DNA from: Acanthochlamys bracteata
Lineage: Eukaryota; Streptophyta; Magnoliopsida; Pandanales; Velloziaceae
Reading direction: 5' to 3'
Length of the DNA: 64,000 nt
NCBI GenBank assembly: GCA_019914995.1
Contig: CM034136.1
Span: 4,355,270 to 4,419,269, forward strand
The notes beneath the pieces were generated by a model. That model did not search any database, was not told where the DNA came from, and was given only the letters and a program-made list of their open reading frames with translations. Below, one piece after another: positions 1 to 11,100 of the stretch (positions are counted from its first letter, which is position 1; every line of letters starts with the position of its first letter). The position numbers and the translations under genes were made by a program.

Positions 1-136
1 TTTTTTCTGACGCTGAATTGAGCTTGTCGGTGTTTGTCGAAACTCTAATTTTGTGTATTTTCTTCTCCGACGCCGACTCGTCCTCCCACCGTTTATTTCA
101 GTCAATTGAAGATAAATCACTTCTCGGCTTCACAAA

Positions 137-250
137 GTTTCTGTGCTTGTTGCTGTTGGTGCAGAGACGACAATGAAGCCTGGAGATGTGATTCAGTGCG
201 GAGAATGGGGCTACCGTATTCTCTACAAGAAGCGTACTCGCAGAAGTAAA
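137..250 (+). pseudogene. RPB12/RPABC4-like subunit relic (shared subunit of RNA polymerases I, II, III)
   Basis: The frame through the ATG at 173 reads MKPGDVIQ, then GYRILYKKRTRR, which is the highly conserved C-terminal half of RPABC4 (RPB12), a small zinc-ribbon protein of about 50 residues. The same frame continues upstream to 137 and still resembles the first half of the family (a Val-Ser start and a Gly-Ala-Glu before the MKPGD segment). The family needs four zinc-binding cysteines. Here both N-terminal ones are gone, and in the C-terminal pair only the first survives (CGEWGY where the family has CxxCGY). A 5' splice site (GTAAAC) follows RTRRS at the usual place, so this looks like a copy of genomic DNA rather than a spliced retrocopy. 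I could not find the short last exon downstream. Probably a dead duplicate; a divergent expressed gene is less likely. Confidence 0.6.
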
Positions 251-831
251 CAAACTTTCCTGAATTTATTTATGAATTGATTGATTTGGTTTTGAATACT
301 GCTGTGGATTTGATATTGTTAATTTGGTTTGGAGATTCGTTAGAGTATGTGGATTGTAAATTAAAAATTTATGAAATAAATTGTTATTAATGTTAAACAA
401 GGACCGCATTTTTCATGAAGTCAGTATGCACTTATATGAGCTATAAGTTTGCTTGGTACTTGTTCTTTTATATGCTAACGTATGCAGGAAAGGCTATTTT
501 GTGCTTTCATACATGTGGCTGTTTCAATGTGTTGGGGGTTACATATATGCATTGAAAGTTTGACGGGTATAATTAGGTCTATAGAGTGCTGTCTTCTTAT
601 TAGGAAGTTAGGATAGTCTAGCTGCTTAATTTTTTAGGATTCAATAAATTAGGCTATTTTACCAATAATTTGATGGGTTTATCTAGGATTCCAAACTTTC
701 CTTAAAGAATTTAAATATGTGTATCACATCATGAAAACGTTTTGTGGCTATCTGCGTCACTTATCATCCTGATTTCTAGTTCTTTGTAGTGTGCAATGAT
801 AGTTGAGTATTGTTTACAATGTACCTAAAGA

Positions 832-980
832 GCTCTTGAAAGTTGTAAGAATGGATACAGTTGTTGTTTTCATAGTTGAAGTTTCTGTAAGTTGTAACGA
901 TGCATGCAGTTATTGTCTTTCATAGTTTAAGCTCTTGTAAGTTGTAATGATGCATGCAGTTGTTGTCTTTCATAGTTGTT
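832..980 (+). repeat. Three-copy tandem repeat, period 49-50 bp
   Basis: Three degenerate copies begin near 832, 881 and 931. Each runs from a CTTGTAAGTTGTAA-like start to a CTTTCATAGTT-like end. Copies 2 and 3 are the most alike. No coding frame spans them. Confidence 0.75.
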
Positions 981-2060
981 ATAATCTTTGTGATTCTGTT
1001 GATCTTTAAATTGCTGGTGCAAAAGAGATTTTGAAAAAAAAAATTCTTTTAAACACCCTGCAGACTAATTGCTGGATGTGTTCTGGTTGGTTTTAATTTA
1101 CAAATATCTTGTGCTTTTGGAAAAAAGTGCATCCTTCAGTGTTGGAGAAACTTCTTGTTTGAACTAGGCTATTGATTTTAATTCAATAAACCACAAGACT
1201 AGATCAATATGCACATTATAGGAAACAAAAGATGGAATAGAATTTGTGGTCCTTTTCCTTACTGGAATGCAATTTACACTGATTTTTTTGATTTTGCAGT
1301 AGGTTTCTAGGTGAACAATTGAAACAAATAAGCAAATATATACTTGTTACTTCCATACATGTCTGTGTTTGTGATAATATTATGGTGCATGCAAGGTTTG
1401 TGATTTAGCTTTCTGTTCTTGAGGATTATCTTAAGGAAAAAGTTGTTCTCTTGTCTGGAACTTCATCTATGCTTTGAAGTTTTTAATCAGAGCGATTGTA
1501 AAATATATTGAACATTCACTTCAATATCAATTCTGCAGCAAGGAAAGTATGCTTGTATCTGGTCCTTTGCTTGTTTTATGTACTTATTTTAGTTTCCAGT
1601 ATTTTGCTACTATGAGGTAGGAACTTTCATGTGTTATCCTAGGCTTAGCAATTACATGTTTAAACAATCACATAATATCTTGAAGGTTTTCGGTTCTAAA
1701 ATAAATATCTTATTGATATGCAGGTGCTGAGATTGAAGGTTTTGGTGTTCCTCTGTCCTGAAAGCAGAGTGGTGTTCCTCTGTTGTTCTCTGCTCTCATT
1801 TGCTTCCACTTATTGATAGCAGGTTGTAATATTTTAAAAAAAAATTTAACATATTTTAAGCAATGGGTGTATGAGTTAGCTAAAACAGTTAGTAATACAT
1901 TTTTTCAATAGATTGTTTGAAAGGTCAGTTAGTAAAAACAGTTAGCTAAAATTGTTTACAAACTCATTTAGCTAAAATATTTGGTTGTTGATAATTGTTA
2001 TCTGTGTTGAAAAGATGCTTCTTTGGTTAGCTAAAACATTTGAAATTGTTTTTTTAACTA

Positions 2061-2740
2061 GGTACCTGTTTAGTGAAATTTTAAATGTTAAAAAGAATTT
2101 CTATAAAGCATTTTTCTTTCTTATATATGTGATATCAACCATGAATCTGTTGAAGTGCTTTTTTTTTTTGGTGAATTTCACTTTGTGAAGTAATAAGAAA
2201 AAGAAGTAAGTGATTCTCTTTCCTTGTTAATTTTTGCTATTATTTTACACCAATATTTTTCTTTGGTTTGGAGATAACTATTAAAATGTATTATATTAAA
2301 TATTAATATATTTACAAGTAATTTAAATATATTATTACAAAATTTATAATAATAATACTATATTTATTAATATGTTTATAAATATTATTATCAAAATATT
2401 AAACAAAAATATTCTAAAAATATATTATAAAATTAATTCAAAAAAATTAGATAATATATGAAAATAAATTTAAAAGTTTAATTATATACTATTTATTATA
2501 TATTTAAGAGTATTTCAATCATTGAATATTTCATTCATTTATAAGCACAAGTTTAGCCAAACATATATACAATTTATTTTTACGAAAAAGCTTTAAACAG
2601 TAAAATTCATCCAAACATAATTCATAGAAAAGCAGCTTTCTAATCAAAAGTTCAACGGCTGTTTTTTTCAGCAAAATCACATAAATAGCAGCTTTTATCC
2701 AAAAACTCTAAATTTAAATCTTAGCCAAACATGTCTTGAG
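2061..2740. mobile_element. Possible AT-rich MITE-like island
   Basis: The segment is extremely AT-rich. It begins with ACCTGTTTAGTGAAATTT, and its right end, read on the other strand, is ACATGTTTGGCTAAGATTT, an imperfect terminal inverted repeat built round TGTTTGG. Further CCAAACAT motifs lie inside near 2560 and 2612. No transposase frame is present. The target-site duplication is not clear, so the boundaries are approximate. Confidence 0.4.
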
Positions 2741-3495
2741 TTAGTTACTTTATTTATTTTTTATTTTTAGTTTTTTTAGAATAATTAAAGTTTTGTGTGA
2801 TCACAAAATTTATCAAATATTTCACTACTATACAAACAGTATTACATTGTTAAAAAAACTAACATATAAATATTTTTACAACAAATATTTTTAGCTACCC
2901 TTATTGTTTTTAATAAAAAATTTGTTAACTCATATTTTGAATCGATATATTTAATAATATTTTGAATTGATATTTTTTGAAAAGCAAGATATGATGAACA
3001 AGATCATGCCTCAACACCCTGAGATGAATTTGTCCAACGCTTAAGTTTTACTGAAATCTCCAATTTCAGTACTTGCTGATTTCATTTTCAATTCCGAAGT
3101 GCAATATATACCTCTACTATTAGTATTAGCAGGGTCTAACTTGGGGATCTTTCTTGTGATTGTTTTTTGGGTTGGACGGTTTCTTAGTTTAGGGATTGCA
3201 GTATGCAGACTTCCACTTCTGACTGGTGGTGTTTTGTAATTGATGCTCTATCTCAAGTAAAGTTGGGATTTACTGAAATCAATGTTTTATCTCTGCAATT
3301 TCTTTCTTTTTGTTTTACTGCAAGATTGAAGTAAATGGTAATACACATAATTCAAGATAAGAACATTTTCTGAGCTCAACCGTTTCAACCAGTAATTCCT
3401 CAATGGAGAAATCTATGGCCTGCTCTTCCTTCCTTTGGAACTTCCCTGATTCATGCGAGCAAAGGGATTGTTTCTGTATGTGCATATGCTTTCAT

Positions 3496-5914
3496 TTATG
3501 GTTCAACACATTTGGCTCCATCGATTCGAAGGCTTGGTTTATAAACTTGCAGGTTCATGTCTTCTTCGTTGCTGCTGCCCTTTTCCTCGTCTATGGCGAT
3601 TTTGCTTGCCTTCTCGGTCTCTCTTCCCTTACCCCATAGAACCATGTAAAGGCCAACAACTATGAGACTAGACCCCATCACACTGTTGAAAACATGAATG
3701 CAGATGATCATATATAGACAGCAATCAAAGACTAGACATAGGAACTAGCGATAATTATAGGCAAGGACATGAAGAGATTACCTTCCCATGTAAAGCTTCT
3801 CGTCAAGGATTGCCCAGCCGAGCACTGCAACTATGACTAGAAGCAGCGGACTGAACATGGACACGAAAAGTGGACCTCGTTTCTCAACACACCAGGACAT
3901 CAGAGAAACGGCAAGGCCTGAGCCAATCAATCCCTGAAATTTCATCCAATACAAAGTGTAAATTTAAAGAGTAGTGCTGCATTGAATTAGAGCATCAGGA
4001 GAAGATCAAGTTACAAAGGAACTTGCATTGTAAACAGAGGCAGCAGCCCTGATGTCCCAGCCTATTGACCACTTTGAAACTTTCCTCTCAATACATGCTC
4101 CAACAATGAAGCACTGGACAGAGGCCATACCACACATCAATGCCGATGTTGTGTAAGGCAATGAGAAGCTCTTGCTCATCTTGGCCTGCGATGATGCAAT
4201 TGAGAAGCCATCAATACCTTCATTCATCAAAGCTATCAATTTAACACAATGATGGAAGGGAACAAACATAATATAACCTGTATGATGAACCAAAGAGCCC
4301 AAGCTATGCAGCTAAGGAGGACCAATGTGGCGCCAAGGGCCATGTTTTCACCGCCTGGCTGGCTGCTTCCAGCAGCAGTCATTCCCTCGGCGTACCTCCA
4401 GTGAAGTGGTGAAGGCCACAACTTCACCAATATGCCTTTGTAGAAGGTCATCAACATCGATCCTCCAACACATAGGATTGTTCCTACAACTTTGGCTTGT
4501 CCTGCCATTGTTTTGATTCCAATTATCTCCAACCTACAATAACAGTAATGCAGCAGCTAGGGATGAACAACGGTCATAAATTTGGTCCAGGTAGTAATTC
4601 TTGACAGAGTAATACCTAAAAGGAATGGCCATTATGAATGTCGCGGCAGGTAGTACATTATTGAGGGCGCACGCGATTGTTGGCATCGAATATTTTAGGC
4701 CTAAGAAGTAAAGCAGCGGATTTAATGTTGTTCTGCCAAAAAAAGGGTGAAAGTAATTTTAACCAATATCAGATGTATAGTAAAAATCTGTATTTTGATC
4801 TGATAATATACATGAACTTACCCAAATAACGAACATAGGAATATCTGGAAAATAACTCTGCCGGTTAAATGCATGCGGGCGTTCCTGTAAAAACAAGTTC
4901 ATCACCAGCTATAACAATTCAATTCACCGCACATGACAGAAATTTACTTCAGTGGTAAAAAAAAAAGAAATTAGTTCAATTAATCTCTTGGAATGATCAA
5001 TTGCCGTTTGTTTATTGGAAAACAATCTAAGTTGGATAGTTTCCAAAGCATGCAACAGCTACAGCTAGCTTTTCTTTCAGTACTGTAAATGCAACTTTCA
5101 GTAACTAGAAACTTCAACAAAATTGAAGCTTTTGAAGTAGTTGAAGCAGGATAACAAGTATTCTTTAGACGTCTAAGAATTGCCGTACTGTTATCAAAAC
5201 CTCTCAACAGTGAAGAAGGAAATAAGGGCGAGAATAACCGCGGCGACAAACTAAGCACTCATGTCGCTATGGCAAAGCTTGGATGTAAAGAACGTTCACA
5301 TATCCAAGTTGTACCGCCACCGCTGCCCGCCAATCTCTACGTCACCCATCTATGTAGCTAATTTAATCATATATTGCTAGCTAGTAAAGGAAAACACTGG
5401 ACTAACCAGTGAAATTAATCAATATAGTTTGATATTTTAAACGTTTTGTTTTTGGCTTGAAGCACGTTGAAGTGGTGATCAAACGAAAAGAAGCAGCGTG
5501 CATGGCATGGTTGTATCTATCCCCTTCTTCTTCTATAACGCTCAGCTTCAGCAAAAAAAAAAAAAAAAAAAGACCAGCACGGCTTCACCTTCAACTACTT
5601 CTATACATCTACAACATTAAACTGAAAATATGATACAAGCTTTCCGTTGTGAATTCGATAACAACTTAAGCTTATAATGAACATGGCACTAAACAACCAA
5701 TTAATTAAGCAACTGAAAAATGTGTATACCTTTCTGCTAAGATGGCAACAGGGACAAGAGCAATGGTGGCGACGATTTGACGGTAGGCGATCATAACGTA
5801 AGGGCTCATACCGGAATCCATGGCAAGTTTAGAGACCACGTTGAGTCCGGCGAAGCCTACTTGGACTAACACCATTGCTAGAGTAGGGGTGTAATCTCCT
5901 CCTCCTCCTCCCAT
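3496..5914 (-). CDS. WAT1-related / nodulin MtN21-type EamA transporter, seven exons
   Basis: Exons on the minus strand: 5914-5730, 4884-4822, 4732-4616, 4533-4278, 4185-4027, 3933-3782, 3682-3496. They join in frame to 372 residues, the normal size of this plant drug/metabolite transporter family (UMAMIT/WAT1-related). The family has ten membrane segments and two EamA repeats and moves amino acids or auxin-related compounds across the plasma membrane or tonoplast. Visible family features are the [20 protein letters not shown] segment in exon 1, [21 protein letters not shown] in exon 3 and [12 protein letters not shown] across exons 6 and 7. The last 45 or so residues form a charged cytosolic tail. 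The intron after exon 5 uses a GC donor at 4026-4025; the others are GT-AG. Intron 1 is about 850 bp. Substrate cannot be told from sequence. Confidence 0.9.
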
Positions 5915-8115
5915 TACTAATTGCTCTTGATTTTTTCTATTCTTTTTTTTTTTTATAAACTTCCTATATGTGTATTGGTGCTACTTTTTTTCTGAGAATG
6001 AGAAAGGGAAAGAGATTGAAGACACCCAAGCGAAAAGAGCTTATTGTAGTCTTCTTATATAGGAAGATGCAGCGTTGTAGAGACATTTAGACAAGAAGAG
6101 AGAGATGCATAGATGCTCAAGTCTGTCGCGTATGTAGTTATAGTTGGCCTTTAAGGTCTAAGCTTCCAAATCACGTTCGAGGAAGATCAAAAACTTCACT
6201 AATCTTATGCAATTACCCAGAAAAAAAAATAAGAAAAGAAAAGTAAACACCATAAAAATTACTTTGTAATAGTTGTGAAACACTTGAAGAGAAGTTACGA
6301 TGAGTTTCTATTGGTCAGCAGAAAAAGTTTGGTGTTTTAATCTGGTTAGCTGACGTTGTGCAGCGATATCCGCCGAAGAAGTGCAAAACAGAAAGCGTAC
6401 AAGACACAGCAACCCCTCAACTCTCTCTGCCTTCATTTTGCTGCTACTTCCATAATGGCTTTCGGATTTTCTGCAGCAGCTTTTTTTTTTATGTAATGCT
6501 ATTTTTCTTCCAGAGTTCATAATTTTAACCTGTCATTGTCTTTGTTGTTGTTATTTTTTTTTTTTTTTTTTTTTGAATCGACCGTATGCGGGGAAAGACC
6601 GTGAAACCGCTTCTACGGAGCAGCTTGCTTTAGCTGTTGCTGTTGTGCATCAGACAACGCTAGCTTGACGCTTTAAATGACATGATCACAACAAACTGAA
6701 GCTATGGATAACAGATGTATTTCCCAGGAAAACCACAAAAAAAAAAAAAAAAGGAAGTCTTCCAGCATTTCATCAGAATCTGAAAGCAAAATCTTTTGGA
6801 GTGTTAAGTAAACGAATTAACGATAGAGCGTCTGAAGATTTTAACGGTACCCTGTAAAAGAAATGTGCCTACCTCTCTTTTGAGCTCAAAGGTGCCAATA
6901 TAATCTTACATGTGAAATATTTGTTTTGATTTGGAAGCCATAAATCATTCGATCATTCTTTTCTTGTACCAATAACAAACAGAAGTATCACAATAAAGTG
7001 TCAGCTCTGACGTACGAAAAAAAAAAAAAAAAAACAAAGAGAGAAATAACTCATAAAAGTGATTCAGGAAATATGCAGAGTAGAGAACTAAGAATATTTC
7101 GTCGTTCCATCGTAAACATAAGCATTCAAATCAGTTTCAACAATACCTGCTTTTGGGCGAACAGGACCCTGGCAATAGCACTTTCAGATACACATGAAAA
7201 AGTTAGATGCAGTTGGAAGGACGAGTGATAATGTATCATAGTTGACAATCTCTTAAGTTAGGAATACAGTTGAGAGTGGCAATTCATGAAAACCGCACAA
7301 GTTGACTGCTACTTAATTCTACATATTGCCAATCATTTAAAATTAGGTGCTACTATAAATTGATAATTTTCTAATGAAATAAGTCAAAAAAGTTCCTGAT
7401 GATAAAGGTACCAGATAATGCATTAAACAACCTACAAGTTTGCTAATTTGTGTTTTGCTAGTGATATGCAGCATGTTAGATTGTTTTATGATGATATGGA
7501 AACTAAATGTTTATAATTGCATGTTTTCCTTAGCACCCCTTCTCACGTATGTCTTGGGTTTTCTTGCAAAAACTGCTCACCACTACGCTATACTCTTCCT
7601 AAATTCCTAATTCTCACTCAAGTATTTTTTTTCCAAATTTGGTAACCAAAATGCATATAATTGGACAAACATTGCACATGTTTGACCCAAATGGAAATCA
7701 GTTTCATGATACGTATGTCAACAGAACTTTTTCGAATGAAACTGAACATACAATGAATCCCAGATAACTGTCCCAATAATGCAAATCATGTGTTTTGAAG
7801 TACAAGGAACAACATAACCGCATTCATATAACGTGACTCACAGATTATAATACACTAATTAGTCACACAATCCAAATGCACTTGTGCTGATTCACATTGC
7901 AACAATAACAACAAGAAATGGTTATGCCCAGCTGATTTTTTGCTGTTGTTTAGGCTGTAAAGACTCCTAAATGGAAAGCTAGAAACACGTGGAAAACAAA
8001 TTCCTACCAATCACATTATTCGGAACATTATTCCTACAGTTTATCTAACAAGGATACATAATTTATGCGGCAGAAAGGAAGCACCTCAAAGAATCAGCCA
8101 TAACAAAAGGTCATT
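5915..8115. other. Intergenic region between the WAT1-related promoter and the PII 3' end
   Basis: Apart from the TATA box near 6058 no gene or RNA is recognised. There are homopolymer runs near 5941 (T), 6550 (T), 6737 (A) and 7018 (A). The part left of 8115 should include the PII 3' untranslated region. Confidence 0.5.
6054..6063 (-). promoter_or_regulatory. TATA box of the WAT1-related gene
   Basis: On the minus strand the sequence reads CTATATAAG, about 140 bp upstream of the start codon at 5914. Transcription would begin near 6025-6030, giving a leader of about 110 bases. This is inferred from motif and spacing only. Confidence 0.55.
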
Positions 8116-11100
8116 TCAATTAGATGATGTTGAAGAGAACATATCGGCACGTCCACCGTTCATTCTTTCAGCCTTCTTACCTCGCTCACCTATATAGGAT
8201 GAGCAAGTCAAACAATTTAAGTATATTGTCCAACTGTCAAGGTGAAGAGTTCAAAAGGTTAAATAATTAGTAAAGAGGTATGTATTGGAGTAGATCAGAA
8301 CTCAGGTGAAGGTAAAATAAAATATACTTGCACTAGCTACTACCACAGTAACATTCAACATCTGAGTTAAAATTGAGACTGAACAGCTATGATAATACAG
8401 ACAACCAAGGCGTGCAAATTATTTCTCTAACTTACAAAATGGTATAGGCTAATTAGAGCAGATTAATTACAAAACAATAATTTATTTAGACTTCTAGAAA
8501 GCAGATCACAGCAAAGAACCTGATTCAAATGAATAAGATGATCACTTACCTGTGCGAACTCTGATTACATCTGAAACAGGTATTACTGCATCATGAAATA
8601 AAAACCATTAATGTTATTATGGATATCTTTGACTCTAAATGCATATGAATTTCTATAAACAAAAGTTTATAATAAGAAAAAAAAAACAAAAATTGTTAAC
8701 CAATTTACCACTAGCACTTCTTTGCATACAGTCTCATTCTCATCAAAGAATATAACTTCATCACTTAATAAGAAACGAAATTAAATTGTTGTGCAGGATT
8801 AAACTTCAACCAAAATCTCTTTGTACAAATTTCTAAGTTTCTAGAAGAAAGACATGAATAAGTACTTACAGAATATCTTTGCATACAGTCTCATTCTCAT
8901 CAAAGAATACAAGTTCATCACTTAATAAGAAACGAAACTAAATTGTTGTGCTGGATTAAACTTCAACCAAAATCTCTTTGTACAAATTTCTAAGTTTCTA
9001 GAAGAAAGACATGAACAAGTACTTACAAAATATCTTTGCATACAGTCTCATTCTCATCTAAGAATACAACTTCATCACTTAATAAGAAACGAAAATAAAT
9101 TGTTGTGCTGGATTAAACTTCAACCAAAATCTCTTTGTACAAATTTCTAAGTTTCTAGAAGAAAGACATGAATAAGTACTTACAGAATATCTTGCCATCG
9201 CCAATTTCACCCGTTCTAGCCTCTTCAATTATTTTATCAATCACAGCTTCAACCTAGAACAATATGAGCAAAAGTAGAACTATCAGCATATCATAAGTAG
9301 AAAATAATCACTAACATACAAATTCCAACAACAAAAGGGGTTGTTGCACTAGTTTTGGAAAATTTGATCTTAGGCACTATCAGGTAATTACTAAGTCAGA
9401 TATAGTTGGTATGACAACTACGGGAGGATAAAGATCATTACTAAGTCAGTTGGTATGACAACTACGGGAGGATAAAGATCAATTTAATCACAGGTTGAAG
9501 AGATAAAAAACTGCAATAACTACATGTTAGTAGCTAGCAACATCGAGCCCTACCGCAATTACACCTGATACAAGGTCCAAATCCTACAACTAGAAGACGA
9601 GCCGGATTGATAATAAATTCATAAGGAGAAATAAACAAATGTTGGGACAGTTCCATGAAGAACAACCATATGTAAATGGTTATCTTACCAAATAGGATTA
9701 TATGAAGCTTATGAAATAGGCTTCAAGAAGAAGCTGGAAAATTTTATAGGTACTAGTAACAATTCTGTGTCGATTCAATGTTGGCCACCATGCTTATTGA
9801 AATCACTTTCTCATGTAACATAATCTCCCAAGTTAGATTGGAATCACTTAATATATTTTATAATTATTTCTGTAATTTAAGGCATACAGTGTGGGGCAGA
9901 CATTTTTGCTTTTAATATCATTATGAATTTCTGTGTTTATTGTTTAGTACCCCAGGCATATATCTAACTTCTCTTGAACTTCAAGTATGCTCTGAACTCT
10001 GCAAAACTACCTGGTCCTTGCAGACCACTATCTCCATTTTGACTTTGGCTAAAAATTTGTCTTCAGAGAATTCAGATCCTACCATGGAATATGAAGCATA
10101 AGCATTGAGAAAAAGAATAAGTCAGAATAAAAATTGTAAAAGAAGAAAATAGATAGAAAACTAAGTAGATAAAGTAAGACCTACAAAGAACACGATCAAC
10201 TTCTAAGCTGCAAGTCTTATATTGAAATAGCATACGGAGGAATTCAATAAATAATTGCAAACGTTAGTTCAGAGATCTGAGGATCTATTCACCTACTTAT
10301 TATTTACTATAACTACTAGAATGAGATTCTGTCTTCTCACTTTACATGTCTAATAACAAAAGATACTGATGTGAAATTACATGGTGGTCCATGGATATTT
10401 AGTCAAGTCAGAAGCCATTAAATCCTGAATTTTCTTCAAAAGATAGTAAAAGTGATTCTGTTGTTTCAACAGTATATTTGCAAAGGTAAATGCCCTTGAA
10501 AGTTCCTAGAACAACAACTGAGCCTTACACTACTAACCAGAGTCGGCTATATAGGTTATTTCATGCCATTATGTTGTCAGAACAATATCCTCATTCAGGC
10601 CCAAAAAAGATAAGTTATGTTTTTTGTTGAAGTGGTATCTGACCAAGTCTTCTTATATCACCATCTAGCATTCTTAATAGAAGAACTTTCATTCATTCAC
10701 ATTTACAAAAAGATGCACCTAGAGGTTCTCACTTTACATGGTTAAACCACCTGAAACAAGTCTCTCTTATTTTGCCCTCAATAGGCGTCATTTTGACTTT
10801 TTCCCTGATGATTTAATTTCTGATCTTATCTTTAATCGTGTATCCACTCTTCTACCTTAATATCTGCATTTTTGTCACACTAATTTTACGAAGAAGATCT
10901 TCAGCAACTCAATTATGACTGTGAGGTTACCTTGAGATCTTCACAAGCACATCCTATTCAAGCGTTACTAAATTTTGTATTTTAGTGCTTCTGTCTTCTA
11001 AAAAAAGTGCAGTCTGGTGCTTCCCTCGAGCTTGTATAGAATTTAAGAGTCAACTATCCAAGAATACACATCATACATTTAACAATATGATCATTAAACG

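Larger units (their letters stand above)
251..3495. other. Non-coding stretch with tandem repeat and AT-rich island
   Basis: No gene is recognised here. It holds a short tandem repeat (832-980), a very AT-rich island (about 2061-2740) with inverted ends, and poly-T/poly-A runs. Part of it could be the former intron of the RPB12-like relic. The right end is the 3' flank of the WAT1-related gene. Confidence 0.5.
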
